Of a DNA stretch of 36,583 nucleotides, positions 16,841-24,607 are shown piece by piece; positions within the stretch are counted from its first letter, which is position 1; each line of letters opens with the position of its first letter. Below the pieces are notes generated by a model, which worked only from the letters and a program-made list of their open reading frames with translations, was not told the origin of the DNA and did not search any database. The translations under genes and the position numbers were made by a program. Origin of the DNA: Falseniella ignava CCUG 37419 (GTDB lineage Bacteria > Bacillota > Bacilli > Lactobacillales > Aerococcaceae); NCBI RefSeq assembly GCF_000301055.1, contig NZ_JH932301.1:383259-419841 (forward strand). Reading direction: 5' to 3'.

Positions 16841-16992
16841 TTGTCAAAAATAAATAAAGAGCAAATTTCTGCTAAAGGAATTTCAATTCAAATTTATACT
16901 GAAGATTTTAAAAATGATTATATAAGTTTAACGGATATAGCAAAGTATAAAAACACAGATGATCCAAGATTTGTTATCCAAAACTGGATGAG
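16841..16992 (+). pseudogene. KilA-N domain protein, 5' fragment
   Basis: TTG start with AAGGAGGGGG 4 bases before. It encodes KGISIQIYTEDFKNDYISLT followed by DIAKYKNTDDPRFVIQNWMR, the front of a KilA-N DNA-binding domain common in phage and mobile-element proteins. Identity with that family stops at about 16992, where the sequence becomes the transposase remnant in the opposite strand. The rest of the gene is not in the window. The IS insertion or a later deletion probably cut it. Confidence 0.6.
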
Positions 16993-17391
16993 AATCTGTG
17001 AAAAAATTTGTTCGGCGATATTGGTTCCTTCGAAACGTCGCTTATAATTTTTTCCAAATGTTGAAAAATGTGGCACGGCATCCGTAAAAGATAAACCGAG
17101 AAACCAACGATAAGCTACATTTACTTGAATTTCTTGAATCGTTTGACGCATGCTTGGAATCCCGAAGAGATATTGAATGATTGGGATTTTAATCAAAGTA
17201 ACCGGGTCGATACTGGGACGCCCGTTATCAAGGCAATAAACATCTTCGACCAGATCATAGATGAAAGAAAAGTCAATGTAGCGATCAATTTTTCTTAGAA
17301 GATGTTCCTCAGGAACGAGATCTTCAAGCGCATGAAATGCGATTTGGTGACGTGCTTCAAACGTCTTACTTTCAGCATTAATGGACATCAT
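16993..17391 (-). pseudogene. IS1182-like transposase, N-terminal fragment
   Basis: The frame reads ARHQIAFHALEDLVPEEHLLRKIDR, shown here only in part, then GRPSIDPVTLIKIPIIQYLF, GIPSMRQTIQEIQVNVAYRW and FLGLSF. This is the standard N-terminal domain (DUF772-like) of IS1182/IS5-related DDE transposases. About 130 residues remain of a protein normally near 450-550, with no DDE catalytic residues. Three possible starts are close together (GTG 17400, ATG 17391 and 17388). It is truncated at the junction with the KilA-N fragment at 16992. Confidence 0.75.
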
Positions 17392-17422
17392 AGAAATCAC
17401 CCGTTTTCTTTTTATTATATCG

Positions 17423-17466
17423 AAAAAAGCTCATTAAATCACTCGAAAGAAGTGATTTAATAAGCT
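17423..17466 (-). terminator. Hairpin upstream of the IS transposase
   Basis: The 16-base arms at 17428-17443 and 17451-17466 pair with one mismatch. On the minus strand the stem is followed by six T and then by GATATAAT, a -10-like box. Such terminators shield a transposase from outside transcription. Confidence 0.6.
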
Positions 17467-17480
17467 TTGTCTACAGTCTG

Positions 17481-17784
17481 AAGGATATCTAATTAGATAT
17501 ACTTTTTTGTGTATTCATAGTAACGCGCAAGCTTTATTTTTCATTTCAAAAAAATTAAAGCAATAAATTTACTCGATATGTTGGAATATTCTTTATCAAT
17601 TGAAGCGCCTATTATATACTGATATTAACGAAGATTGTTATTAAAGCGTTGGAAAATGCGAGCTAGAGGGAAGATTGCTTAAATATTTATAATAAATACA
17701 ATACTTAATTAAACGGAAATTTCATTTCTCTTGTATTTTCCCCATACTTTTGGATAAAATAGATATACGTAAAAAGGAGGACAT
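17481..17784. other. Gene-free spacer
   Basis: AT-rich DNA between the IS end and trhO. Apart from the trhO promoter at 17731-17760 I see no open frame, repeat or stable hairpin worth naming. Confidence 0.5.
17731..17760 (+). promoter_or_regulatory. Probable trhO promoter
   Basis: TTGTAT (17731-17736) and TAAAAT (17755-17760) with an 18-base spacer, 24 bases before the trhO start. Confidence 0.45.
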
Positions 17785-18759
17785 ATGTCAAAAAAATTTA
17801 GAGTTTTATTATATTATAAATATCAAAATATAGAGAATCCTGAAAAATTCAGGGATGAACATTTAGCATTCTGCAATGAAGTAGGGCTTAAAGGTCGTAT
17901 CATTGTAGGTTATGAGGGAATAAACGGTACTATTTCAGGTACTGTTGAACAGACTGAAAAATATAAAGAGTTTTTACATTCATTAGAAGGATTTGAAGAT
18001 GTTTGGTTTAAGGAAGATGAGGCTGATGATTTTACACATCCAAGAATGTCTGTAAAATTTCGTAAAGAGATTGTATCATTAAATTTAGAAAATGATTTCT
18101 CACCAAATGATACAACTGGGAAATATTTAAATCCTAAGGAATTCAAGGAAGCCATTCTTGATGAGAATACTGTTATTTTAGACACTCGGAATGACTATGA
18201 ATACGATATGGGACATTTTAAAGGTGCTGTTAGACCAGATATCAAAAATTTCAGAGATCTGCCAGAATGGATTAAGGAAAATGAAGAGATGTTCAAAGAT
18301 AAAAATGTTGCAATGTACTGTACTGGTGGGGTGCGTTGTGAGAAATTCTCTGGTTGGATGTTAAGAGAAGGTATCTCAGATAATGTTGCACAACTTCATG
18401 GTGGAATTGATACATATGGAAAAGATCCAGAAGTAAAAGGCGAACTTTGGGAAGGCAGCATGTATGTATTTGATGAGAGAATCTCCGTGCCAATAAATCA
18501 TGTTGATCCAACAATTATAGGTCGTGATTATTATGATGGTGAACCATGTGAAAGATATAGAAACTGCGCGAACCCAGAGTGTAATCGACAAATATTTATG
18601 AGTGAAGAAAATGAACATAAATATTTACGTAGCTGTAGCGAGCATTGTAGAAAACACCCGAAAAATAGATATGCAATAGAACATAATTTATCTATGGAAG
18701 AATGGGAAGAAAGACTTAATGCGATTGGTGAAAGTCTAAAAGAAACCGAAAGAGCATAA
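17785..18759 (+). CDS. trhO: tRNA uridine(34) hydroxylase, rhodanese family
   Basis: 324 residues. TrhO (YceA family) uses oxygen to make 5-hydroxyuridine at the wobble position of tRNAs. An N-terminal acylphosphatase-like domain (about 1-95, with [16 protein letters not shown]) precedes a rhodanese domain (about 120-220) with active-site Cys179 and second Cys185 in [16 protein letters not shown] Cys-rich C-terminal segment (CANPECNRQ...CSEHCRKHP) follows. AAAAGGAGG precedes the ATG. It has its own promoter and terminator. Codon use is strongly AT-biased compared with guaA or pepD, so it probably arrived with the accessory region. Confidence 0.93.
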   Translation: MSKKFRVLLYYKYQNIENPEKFRDEHLAFCNEVGLKGRIIVGYEGINGTISGTVEQTEKYKEFLHSLEGFEDVWFKEDEADDFTHPRMSVKFRKEIVSLNLENDFSPNDTTGKYLNPKEFKEAILDENTVILDTRNDYEYDMGHFKGAVRPDIKNFRDLPEWIKENEEMFKDKNVAMYCTGGVRCEKFSGWMLREGISDNVAQLHGGIDTYGKDPEVKGELWEGSMYVFDERISVPINHVDPTIIGRDYYDGEPCERYRNCANPECNRQIFMSEENEHKYLRSCSEHCRKHPKNRYAIEHNLSMEEWEERLNAIGESLKETERA

Positions 18760-18773
18760 TTTAATAATAATTG

Positions 18774-18819
18774 AAGTGCAATTTATGTCTGATAAATCAG
18801 ATGTGAATGCACTTTTTTT
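18774..18819 (+). terminator. trhO terminator
   Basis: The outer stem AAGTGCA/TGCACTT encloses an inner TCTGAT/ATCAGA stem, and seven T follow. Confidence 0.75.
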
Positions 18820-18825
18820 GAATAG

Positions 18826-19083
18826 ATAATTTATCTAAAGAAATCTGAAAAAAAGGATTTCTATCGAAAAATACTTGGATCAGAACTTAATGATATGAGG
18901 GATAGCATAAATAATATGCGAGATGAAAATGGAGAAGAGCCGTATACTGAAGAAGAATGGTTCCTTTGTAATCCTGATAAAGATTATAATGCTTATGTAT
19001 ATACAGAAAAAGCTCTATCTAAACTTGAAGAATTTCTTGAAACTAATAATTACAAAGATGAATGGATGGTAGCTTGGCATTAG
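18826..19083 (+). pseudogene. C-terminal fragment of an unknown acidic protein
   Basis: Frame open from just after a stop (18823-18825) to 19083, with the first ATG at 18895. It reads EPYTEEEWFLCNPDKDYNAY, VYTEKALSKLEEFLETNNYK and DEWMVAWH. The conserved-looking aromatic and acidic content suggests a real protein end, but there is no Shine-Dalgarno before 18895, so it is probably a 3' remnant. I do not recognise the family. A 62-residue product from 18895 cannot be excluded. Confidence 0.4.
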
Positions 19084-19224
19084 CAAAAATTATGTTACTA
19101 AATTTTTATAGATCTTTAAAATTTTAATTCAAATAAATGTAAAGAAAAATTTACAGATATGAGGGGAGATTCAGCGCTTTTAGGTGTGAGTCGACTGAAT
19201 TTTCTCTGTTCATTCACATCATTT

Positions 19225-19275
19225 GAAAAAAATCTCCCTTGCTATCACTTATCGCTGTGGTAAACAAGGGAGATT
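19225..19275 (-). terminator. Terminator of the YadGH-type operon
   Basis: AATCTCCCTTG (19231-19241) and CAAGGGAGATT (19265-19275) form an 11-bp perfect stem. On the minus strand it ends in a T run. It lies 50 bases past the permease stop. Confidence 0.8.
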
Positions 19276-19325
19276 AAATTATATTGTGCTCTTTTGGGTT
19301 GGATTTGATTGTTATACTGGTTAGA

Positions 19326-20096
19326 TTAGCTACGTAAGCCAATACCACGATCCACTAAATAATATGCTAATGAATACAGTACCGCGATAAAAATGATTAA
19401 TATGGTAATCGACATTGCTATCGGTACATCGCCTATCCCTAAGAATCCGTATCGGAAACCCGAAATCATATAAACGATTGGATTGATTTTCGAAACTGCT
19501 TGCCAAAATGGTGGTAACATTGAAATGGCGTAGAAGACTCCACCTAAATAAGTTAAGGGTTGTAGTACAAACGTTGGCACAATGGAGACATCATCAAAAC
19601 TTCTAGCAAACACACCATTAATTAAACCTGCTAAAGAAAATAAAATCGCAGTCATTAAAATGGTCATCACTACCACTAACCATGAATGAACATGTAATGG
19701 TACAAAGAATAATGACACCGTGGTCACTAACGAAGCGACAATTAAACTCCGTCCAACCCCTCCTAATACAAATCCCCAAATGATAACATGAGTTGGTACA
19801 GGAGCTACTAATAATTCTTCAATATTCTTTTGTAATTTTTGAGAGAAGAATGATGAGGAAACATTGGCATAGGAACTGGTAATCGATGACATCATTATCA
19901 ATCCTGGAACAATAAACTCCATATAACTGAAGCCTCCCATTTCACCAATACGGCCACCAATCATTTTTCCAAAAATTATAAAATAAAGTGAAGTGGTAAT
20001 GACAGGTGGAACTAATGTTTGAACCCAAATTCGCAAATAACGATTGGTTTCTTTCATTACTAAACTTTTTAATGCTGTAAAATATAAACTAAACAT
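19326..20096 (-). CDS. ABC-2 type transporter permease (YadH family)
   Basis: 256-residue membrane subunit with six predicted helices (for example VPPVITTSLYFIIFGKMIGG, a stretch ending in MTAILFSLAGLING, and ITILIIFIAVLYSLAYYLV) and the NPIVYMISGFRYGFLG segment typical of YadH/NodJ permeases. It partners the ATPase encoded just upstream, whose gene overlaps it by 8 bases. It probably exports a drug or polymer, with unknown substrate. Base composition resembles the core chromosome more than the AT-rich cargo before it. Confidence 0.88.
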   Translation of the reverse strand: MFSLYFTALKSLVMKETNRYLRIWVQTLVPPVITTSLYFIIFGKMIGGRIGEMGGFSYMEFIVPGLIMMSSITSSYANVSSSFFSQKLQKNIEELLVAPVPTHVIIWGFVLGGVGRSLIVASLVTTVSLFFVPLHVHSWLVVVMTILMTAILFSLAGLINGVFARSFDDVSIVPTFVLQPLTYLGGVFYAISMLPPFWQAVSKINPIVYMISGFRYGFLGIGDVPIAMSITILIIFIAVLYSLAYYLVDRGIGLRS

Positions 20097-21024
20097 GTTG
20101 ATCCTCCGTCTGATGTTTCTCTTCAGTAATTTTCAGAAATAACTCTTCCAAACGATTCGATTTATTTCGCATCGACAGTACCTTTATGCCTTGTTTTGTT
20201 AATTGAGTAAAAATATCATTAACCCCTTGATTGCGTTCAACTTCGACTTCCAAAGTTTGGTCACCATCAAATTGATATGCATAGCCTGCTAACTTAGGTT
20301 GTTGTTGCGATATATCCAAATCAAAGATAAAAGTTTCATGCTGTATTTTCGATAATAATGCTCTCATACTGGTGTTCTCAATTAGTTGGCCCGCTTGGAT
20401 GATGCCAATATTACGACATAACATCTCGGCTTCTTCAAGATAATGAGTCGTTAAGATAATGGTGGTGCCATTAGCATTTAACTCTTGTAAGAAATGCCAC
20501 ATCCCTCTTCTTAACTCAATATCAACCCCGGCGGTCGGTTCATCTAAAATCAATAGTTTGGGTTCATGCATCAAGGCTCTAGCAATCATCAAACGACGCT
20601 TCATTCCTCCCGATAACATGCGCGCTTTTTCATCACGCTTTCCCCATAAATCTGCCTGTTTTAAATATTTTTCACTGCGCTTGTAAGCTTCTGTACGAGG
20701 CACGCCATAATATCCTGCTTGATTGACCACAATTTGTTGGACGGTCTCAAATGGATTAAAATTGAACTCTTGTGGTACTAAGCCAATTTGTTGCTTTGCT
20801 TTTTCTAACTGAGTATCAATATCATAACCAAATACTTTGACAATCCCAGAAGTTTTATTGACTAGCGAAGTAATTATACCAATAGTCGTCGACTTGCCAG
20901 CACCATTAGGACCTAATAACGCATAAAAATCACCCTCAGAGACCTTTAAATCAATCCCCTTGAGTGCTTGTACGCCTGTATCATAAACTTTCTTTAAATC
21001 CGATATTTCCAATGCATAAGTCAT
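20089..21024 (-). CDS. ABC-2 type transporter ATP-binding protein (YadG family)
   Basis: 311 residues. Walker A GPNGAGKST at 38-46, Q-loop LVPQEF, signature LSGGMKRRLMIARAL, Walker B LLILDEPTAGVD, H-loop TTHYLEEAE. The C-terminal ~80 residues form the extra domain common to YadG/CcmA-like exporters. AAAGGAG lies 11 bases before the ATG. It is transcribed with the permease from a promoter at 21058-21087 and ends at the terminator near 19250. Confidence 0.9.
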   Translation of the reverse strand: MTYALEISDLKKVYDTGVQALKGIDLKVSEGDFYALLGPNGAGKSTTIGIITSLVNKTSGIVKVFGYDIDTQLEKAKQQIGLVPQEFNFNPFETVQQIVVNQAGYYGVPRTEAYKRSEKYLKQADLWGKRDEKARMLSGGMKRRLMIARALMHEPKLLILDEPTAGVDIELRRGMWHFLQELNANGTTIILTTHYLEEAEMLCRNIGIIQAGQLIENTSMRALLSKIQHETFIFDLDISQQQPKLAGYAYQFDGDQTLEVEVERNQGVNDIFTQLTKQGIKVLSMRNKSNRLEELFLKITEEKHQTEDQHV

Positions 21025-21057
21025 ATATAAGAAATCTCCTTTTATTCATCTGATACT

Positions 21058-21087
21058 ATTTTAACATCTATTTAAACATAGGCACAA
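21058..21087 (-). promoter_or_regulatory. Promoter of the YadGH-type operon
   Basis: Minus-strand TTGTGC (21087-21082), 18-base spacer, TAAAAT (21063-21058). Confidence 0.45.
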
Positions 21088-21108
21088 TGGAATGATTATT
21101 ATAAATAT

Positions 21109-21120
21109 AAAGGGAATAAT
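21109..21120 (+). other. att-like core 5
   Basis: AAAGGGAATAAT, followed by CG as in cores 2 and 4 (GGGAATAATCG). It begins the right copy of the ~80-bp repeat and closes the accessory block. Confidence 0.4.
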
Positions 21121-21190
21121 CGAAAAATTTTTCTAAAATGGCTTGATTACAAGCTATAGAGAGAATGAATAATGGCTACGGGTACTCAAA
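21109..21190 (+). repeat. ~80-bp direct repeat, right copy
   Basis: Counterpart of 8691-8772, in the same orientation 12.4 kb away. It includes the AAGCTATAGAGAGAATGA and GGGTACTCAAAT stretches. It is not followed by a MobC remnant. Confidence 0.7.
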
Positions 21191-21301
21191 TCAATACTTC
21201 GCGCTTTTATTTGGAGAAGCTTTTTTATATCATTAGATATGTAAGGATAATTTTGTATCGGTGCGATTATTTCGTGTTCCGAATATATTTGAAAATAAAA
21301 G

Positions 21302-21333
21302 ATAGGGTTGATGAAAAATTACATCAGCCCTAT
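21302..21333. terminator. Hairpin, possible terminator
   Basis: ATAGGGTTGATG (21302-21313) pairs with CATCAGCCCTAT (21322-21333) with one G-U. T-rich sequence follows on the minus strand. The rest of 21025-21428 holds only the upstream promoter and the repeat. Confidence 0.35.
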
Positions 21334-21428
21334 TAATTATAAGCTCTATTAATTTTGTTACTGAGATCGCTTTTATCAATAGATAATAAAATGATTGCAC
21401 GAGATTAGGGCGAAGAAAGGACTCAAAA

Positions 21429-22583
21429 TTGAAACGATTTGAAGATTTAAAAAAATTAGATCAATTAGAAAAAGAACGCGAAAACAAAATTGTAAAAACC
21501 AGTCTGTTTGGCATTATCGGTAACGTGTTGCTTGCAATATTAAAAGGTATTGTCGGAATAAAATCAAACTCCATTGCTATATTGGTAGATGCTGTTAATA
21601 ATTTGGCAGATGGAGGAAGCTCCGTTATTACAATTATAGGTACGAAACTTGCTTCTAAAGAAGCGGATCATAAGCATCCTTTTGGCTACGGAAGAGTGGA
21701 ATACCTTTCTGCCATGATAATTTCAGTGATCATCTTATATGTAGGGATAACCTCTCTAGTTGAGGCGGTTAAGAAAATTCTTAATCCAGTCGAACCTTCA
21801 TATAGCATAATAAGTATCGTTATTGTCTCACTCTCTGTGATCGTAAAAATTGTTATGGCTCATAAATTCAACAAAATTGGTGGAGAGGTCAAGTCAGATT
21901 CGCTTATCAATTCTGGTGAGGATGCAAGATTAGACGCCATTGTCTCCTTATCTATTCTTTTAGCGGCAGGGATGTCTATGTTATTTGATGTATCCCTTGA
22001 AGCCTATCTCGGTGCTATAATATCAATTATTATCATAAAATCAGCAATCGATATGTTAAATAAAACCATATCACAATTGCTTGGAGAGAAGATTGATCCA
22101 CATCTTGCGCAAGATGTCATCAAAACGGTAGAAAACTTTCCGGGTGTAGAAGGAGCAAATGCCCTGGTACTCAATAATTATGGACCTAATAATTGGAATG
22201 GTTCGATTGATATAGGTGTACCAGAGACATATACCGCAGAACAATTGGATGAGATCATTCGAGATATCCAATTGGAGGTATACTATCAATATAAAATAAT
22301 GCTCACAGCTGTAGGAGTTTATCCGATCAATGCCAGAAATCGTCACATTACAAGTATTAAAGATCAGATCAGAGAAATCGTCTTTTCTCACCAATATATC
22401 ACGGGCATCCACGGCCTATATGTCGACGAATTTGACAAAGAGATTAGATTTGATGTTATTATCAGTCTCGATGCTGAAAATCGGCTAGAAGTCTTGCAAA
22501 AAGTTGTTAACGATGTGAGACATCGCTTCCCAGACTATAATATAGAAGCTTTTCCAAATGTAGACTATACGGAAACCTATTAA
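21429..22583 (+). CDS. Cation diffusion facilitator, MntE-like
   Basis: 384-residue efflux transporter that exports divalent metal ions in exchange for protons. Six membrane helices precede a cytoplasmic C-terminal domain (about 230-384). The metal-site residues are N57 and D61 in TM2 (NNLAD) and D165 and D169 in TM5 (DARLD). The NxxxD plus DxxxD set is that of manganese exporters such as pneumococcal MntE rather than the HxxxD zinc type, so Mn(II) is the likely substrate. HKHPFGYGRVEYL after TM2 is a family hallmark. The start is TTG with AAAGGA upstream. No frameshift. Confidence 0.85.
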   Translation: MKRFEDLKKLDQLEKERENKIVKTSLFGIIGNVLLAILKGIVGIKSNSIAILVDAVNNLADGGSSVITIIGTKLASKEADHKHPFGYGRVEYLSAMIISVIILYVGITSLVEAVKKILNPVEPSYSIISIVIVSLSVIVKIVMAHKFNKIGGEVKSDSLINSGEDARLDAIVSLSILLAAGMSMLFDVSLEAYLGAIISIIIIKSAIDMLNKTISQLLGEKIDPHLAQDVIKTVENFPGVEGANALVLNNYGPNNWNGSIDIGVPETYTAEQLDEIIRDIQLEVYYQYKIMLTAVGVYPINARNRHITSIKDQIREIVFSHQYITGIHGLYVDEFDKEIRFDVIISLDAENRLEVLQKVVNDVRHRFPDYNIEAFPNVDYTETY

Positions 22584-22609
22584 CATATTCCAGAAAGTAG
22601 GTGAGAACG

Positions 22610-22930
22610 ATGGCCAAACTCAAGCGGATGTTTCCTTTTTTGATGGTTAATGCATTACTTTTCTATTTAGCGCCGTGGGTGATTCAAGATACAGGCAGTG
22701 GCATGTTGGTGTTGTTAGTCGTATTACCGCTGAGTTGTTTGATTGCCGCTTGGCGATATGGCAGTCGGTATTCATTTGATCTATTATTTCCAATTTTAAC
22801 TGCTTTGCTATTTATTCCGACGGTTTTTATTTTCTATAATTCGAGTGCCATGATTTATGTACTGATTTATGGCGTAGTATCAATGATTGGAAATGCCATA
22901 GGAGCTGGACTTTCATATCAAAATCACTGA
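22610..22930 (+). CDS. Small multi-pass membrane protein
   Basis: 106 residues with about four hydrophobic helices (FPFLMVNALLFYLAPWV, MLVLLVVLPLSCLIAAW, LLFPILTALLFIPTVFIF, AMIYVLIYGVVSMIG). AGGTGA precedes the ATG at 22610; an upstream GTG at 22601 overlaps that site and is less likely. It starts 26 bases after the cation exporter, so may be co-transcribed, and ends at a terminator. No family recognised with confidence. Confidence 0.65.
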   Translation: MAKLKRMFPFLMVNALLFYLAPWVIQDTGSGMLVLLVVLPLSCLIAAWRYGSRYSFDLLFPILTALLFIPTVFIFYNSSAMIYVLIYGVVSMIGNAIGAGLSYQNH

Positions 22931-22950
22931 AATGTCTACTCCCCCACTTT

Positions 22951-22975
22951 ATTTTAGGAGGCCCTAAAATTTTTA
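22951..22975 (+). terminator. Terminator after the small membrane protein
   Basis: ATTTTAGG, 4-base loop, CCTAAAAT and T run: an 8-bp perfect stem. Confidence 0.7.
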
Positions 22976-23051
22976 TCTGAAAGGGGTTCCCTCACCTCAG
23001 TAAAAGGTGTATGATGAAGTTAACAATGATATTTAAAGGAGTGGAAATACT

Positions 23052-24533
23052 ATGGCTTGTACAACATTATTGGTAGGTAAAGGAGCGTCTTACGACGGTT
23101 CAACGATCGTCACCCGGTCGGAAGATTCTCCCTCAGGAATTTTTACGGCAAAACGATTTATCGTGGTGCATCCAGAAGAGCAGCCGCGTCATTATCGCTC
23201 GGTGATTTCGGAATGTGAGGTAGAATTACCGGATAACCCGATGCGCTATACTTGCTTACCAAGTAACGATCCAAAAGATGGAATTTGGGGAGCAGCGGGT
23301 ATTAATGAAGCCAATATTTCGATGACCGCAACCGAGACGATTACCACGAACCCTCGAGTTCAAGGAATTGATCCCATTCTTAAGAATGATCCAAACGGTC
23401 ATAAAGAAGGGGGCATTGGTGAGGAAGACTTTGTAACTTTAGTCTTACCTTACATTCATTCGGCACGTGAAGGCGTCATCCGTCTCGGACAATTGCTTGA
23501 AGAACACGGAACCTATGAGATGAATGGGATTGCTTTCCAAGACGTTGATGAGATTTGGTGGCTTGAGACGATTGGCGGTCATCATTGGATGGCGCGTCGT
23601 GTTCCAGATGATGCTTATGTCGTCATGCCGAACCAATTAGGGATCGATTATTTTGACTTTGAAGATGCCGATGGTGAACAAAAAGACTTTATGTGCAGTA
23701 AAGACTTACAAGCTTTAACGGAGCAGCATCATTTAGATTTATCGAACGACGAAGAGGCTGGATTCAATCCTCGCTTAGCCTATGGTTCAAAATCTGATTC
23801 TGACCATATCTACAATACACCACGCGCTTGGGCAATGTTACGTCACTTTAACCCACATACGTATGTTTGGGATGGACCCGATGCAGAATATACGCCGGAA
23901 GATGATGATCTTCCATGGGCGATGGTACCAGAATTCAAAATTACAGTGGAAGATATGAAATATATCTTATCCCACCATTATCAAGGCACTCCATATGACT
24001 GTTATGGTAAATGGGGTGAAGCGGATCGCCGAGGTATGTACCGTCCGATCGGTATTAGCCGCCAAAACGTCACCGCCTTTACTCAAATTCGCCCGTACTT
24101 ACCTGAAGCAATTCGAAGCGTCCAATGGTTATCATTTGGTTCGAATGCCTTCAATGCAGTGGTACCGTACTATACGAATGTGAATACAACGCCGGATTAT
24201 TTAGCGGATGATTCAACCTTACCGACAACAGATAATTTCTATTGGGCGAACCGGTTGATTGCAGCGCTAAGTGATGCACACTTCCACACAACTAAGATTC
24301 ATATTGAACGTTATCAAGATACCGTGCAAAATAAAGGCCAACAAATATTAGCTGAATTTGATGCGAAGTATACGGCAGGCGACTACGATGCTAAAGACAC
24401 TCAAGCTTTACTCGAAGAAGCGAATGAGGCGATGACTTCGTTCTTAAAAGAACAAACGGACCAAGTCCTTGCGAAAGTCTTACATACAGCGAGCTGCCAA
24501 ATGAAAAATGGTTATGCCCGCAGTGATAATTAA
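23052..24533 (+). CDS. pepD: C69-family dipeptidase (PepD)
   Basis: 493 residues. This cytoplasmic Ntn-hydrolase peptidase cleaves dipeptides. MACTTLLVGKGASYDGSTIV with Cys3 as the likely nucleophile, then TRSEDS, is the signature start of lactic-acid-bacterial PepD. GIWGAAGINEANISMTATET and WWLETIGGHHWMARRVPDDA also match the family. No signal peptide. AAAGGAG lies 9 bases before the ATG. A single-gene unit between terminators. Length is normal (470-500). Confidence 0.93.
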   Translation: MACTTLLVGKGASYDGSTIVTRSEDSPSGIFTAKRFIVVHPEEQPRHYRSVISECEVELPDNPMRYTCLPSNDPKDGIWGAAGINEANISMTATETITTNPRVQGIDPILKNDPNGHKEGGIGEEDFVTLVLPYIHSAREGVIRLGQLLEEHGTYEMNGIAFQDVDEIWWLETIGGHHWMARRVPDDAYVVMPNQLGIDYFDFEDADGEQKDFMCSKDLQALTEQHHLDLSNDEEAGFNPRLAYGSKSDSDHIYNTPRAWAMLRHFNPHTYVWDGPDAEYTPEDDDLPWAMVPEFKITVEDMKYILSHHYQGTPYDCYGKWGEADRRGMYRPIGISRQNVTAFTQIRPYLPEAIRSVQWLSFGSNAFNAVVPYYTNVNTTPDYLADDSTLPTTDNFYWANRLIAALSDAHFHTTKIHIERYQDTVQNKGQQILAEFDAKYTAGDYDAKDTQALLEEANEAMTSFLKEQTDQVLAKVLHTASCQMKNGYARSDN

Positions 24534-24550
24534 GCATTAACCTCAATCAA

Positions 24551-24593
24551 AAAGCCGAGCAATCACAGTGTGTGATTTGCTCGGCTGATTTTG
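24551..24593. terminator. Convergent bidirectional terminator
   Basis: AGCCGAGCAA-TCACA pairs with TGTGA-TTTGCTCGGCT around GTG, with A-rich and T-rich flanks. It serves pepD and the opposing zinc-ribbon gene. Confidence 0.8.
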
Positions 24594-24607
24594 TATTTAA
24601 GTAGTTA

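Larger units (their letters stand above)
16993..17480 (-). mobile_element. IS1182-family fragment (transposase 5' end and one terminus)
   Basis: It contains the transposase start, its promoter region, an upstream hairpin and a likely outer end near 17480 (minus-strand CAGACTGTAGACAAAGC). The other end and about three quarters of the transposase are missing, so it is immobile. Confidence 0.65.
14990..21120. mobile_element. Remnant element B and later insertions
   Basis: From core 4 to the last core (21109-21120). It opens with a second MobC remnant, then carries Xre, a decayed frame, GNAT, KilA-N cut by an IS1182 fragment, TrhO and a YadGH-type exporter. AT content is high to about 19.1 kb. 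The exporter looks more like the host, so the true right edge may lie near 19.1 kb. The boundaries are inference. Confidence 0.35.

Noticed and set aside
17423-17466. A CRISPR-like or attachment palindrome
   Set aside because: A single hairpin directly before the IS transposase promoter, best explained as the IS's own terminator. No repeats with spacers.
19160-19205. Second imperfect hairpin (GAGATTCAG / CTGAATTTTCTC) before the YadGH terminator
   Set aside because: Arms are imperfect and the loop long. A much stronger terminator stands at 19225-19275, so it is not called.
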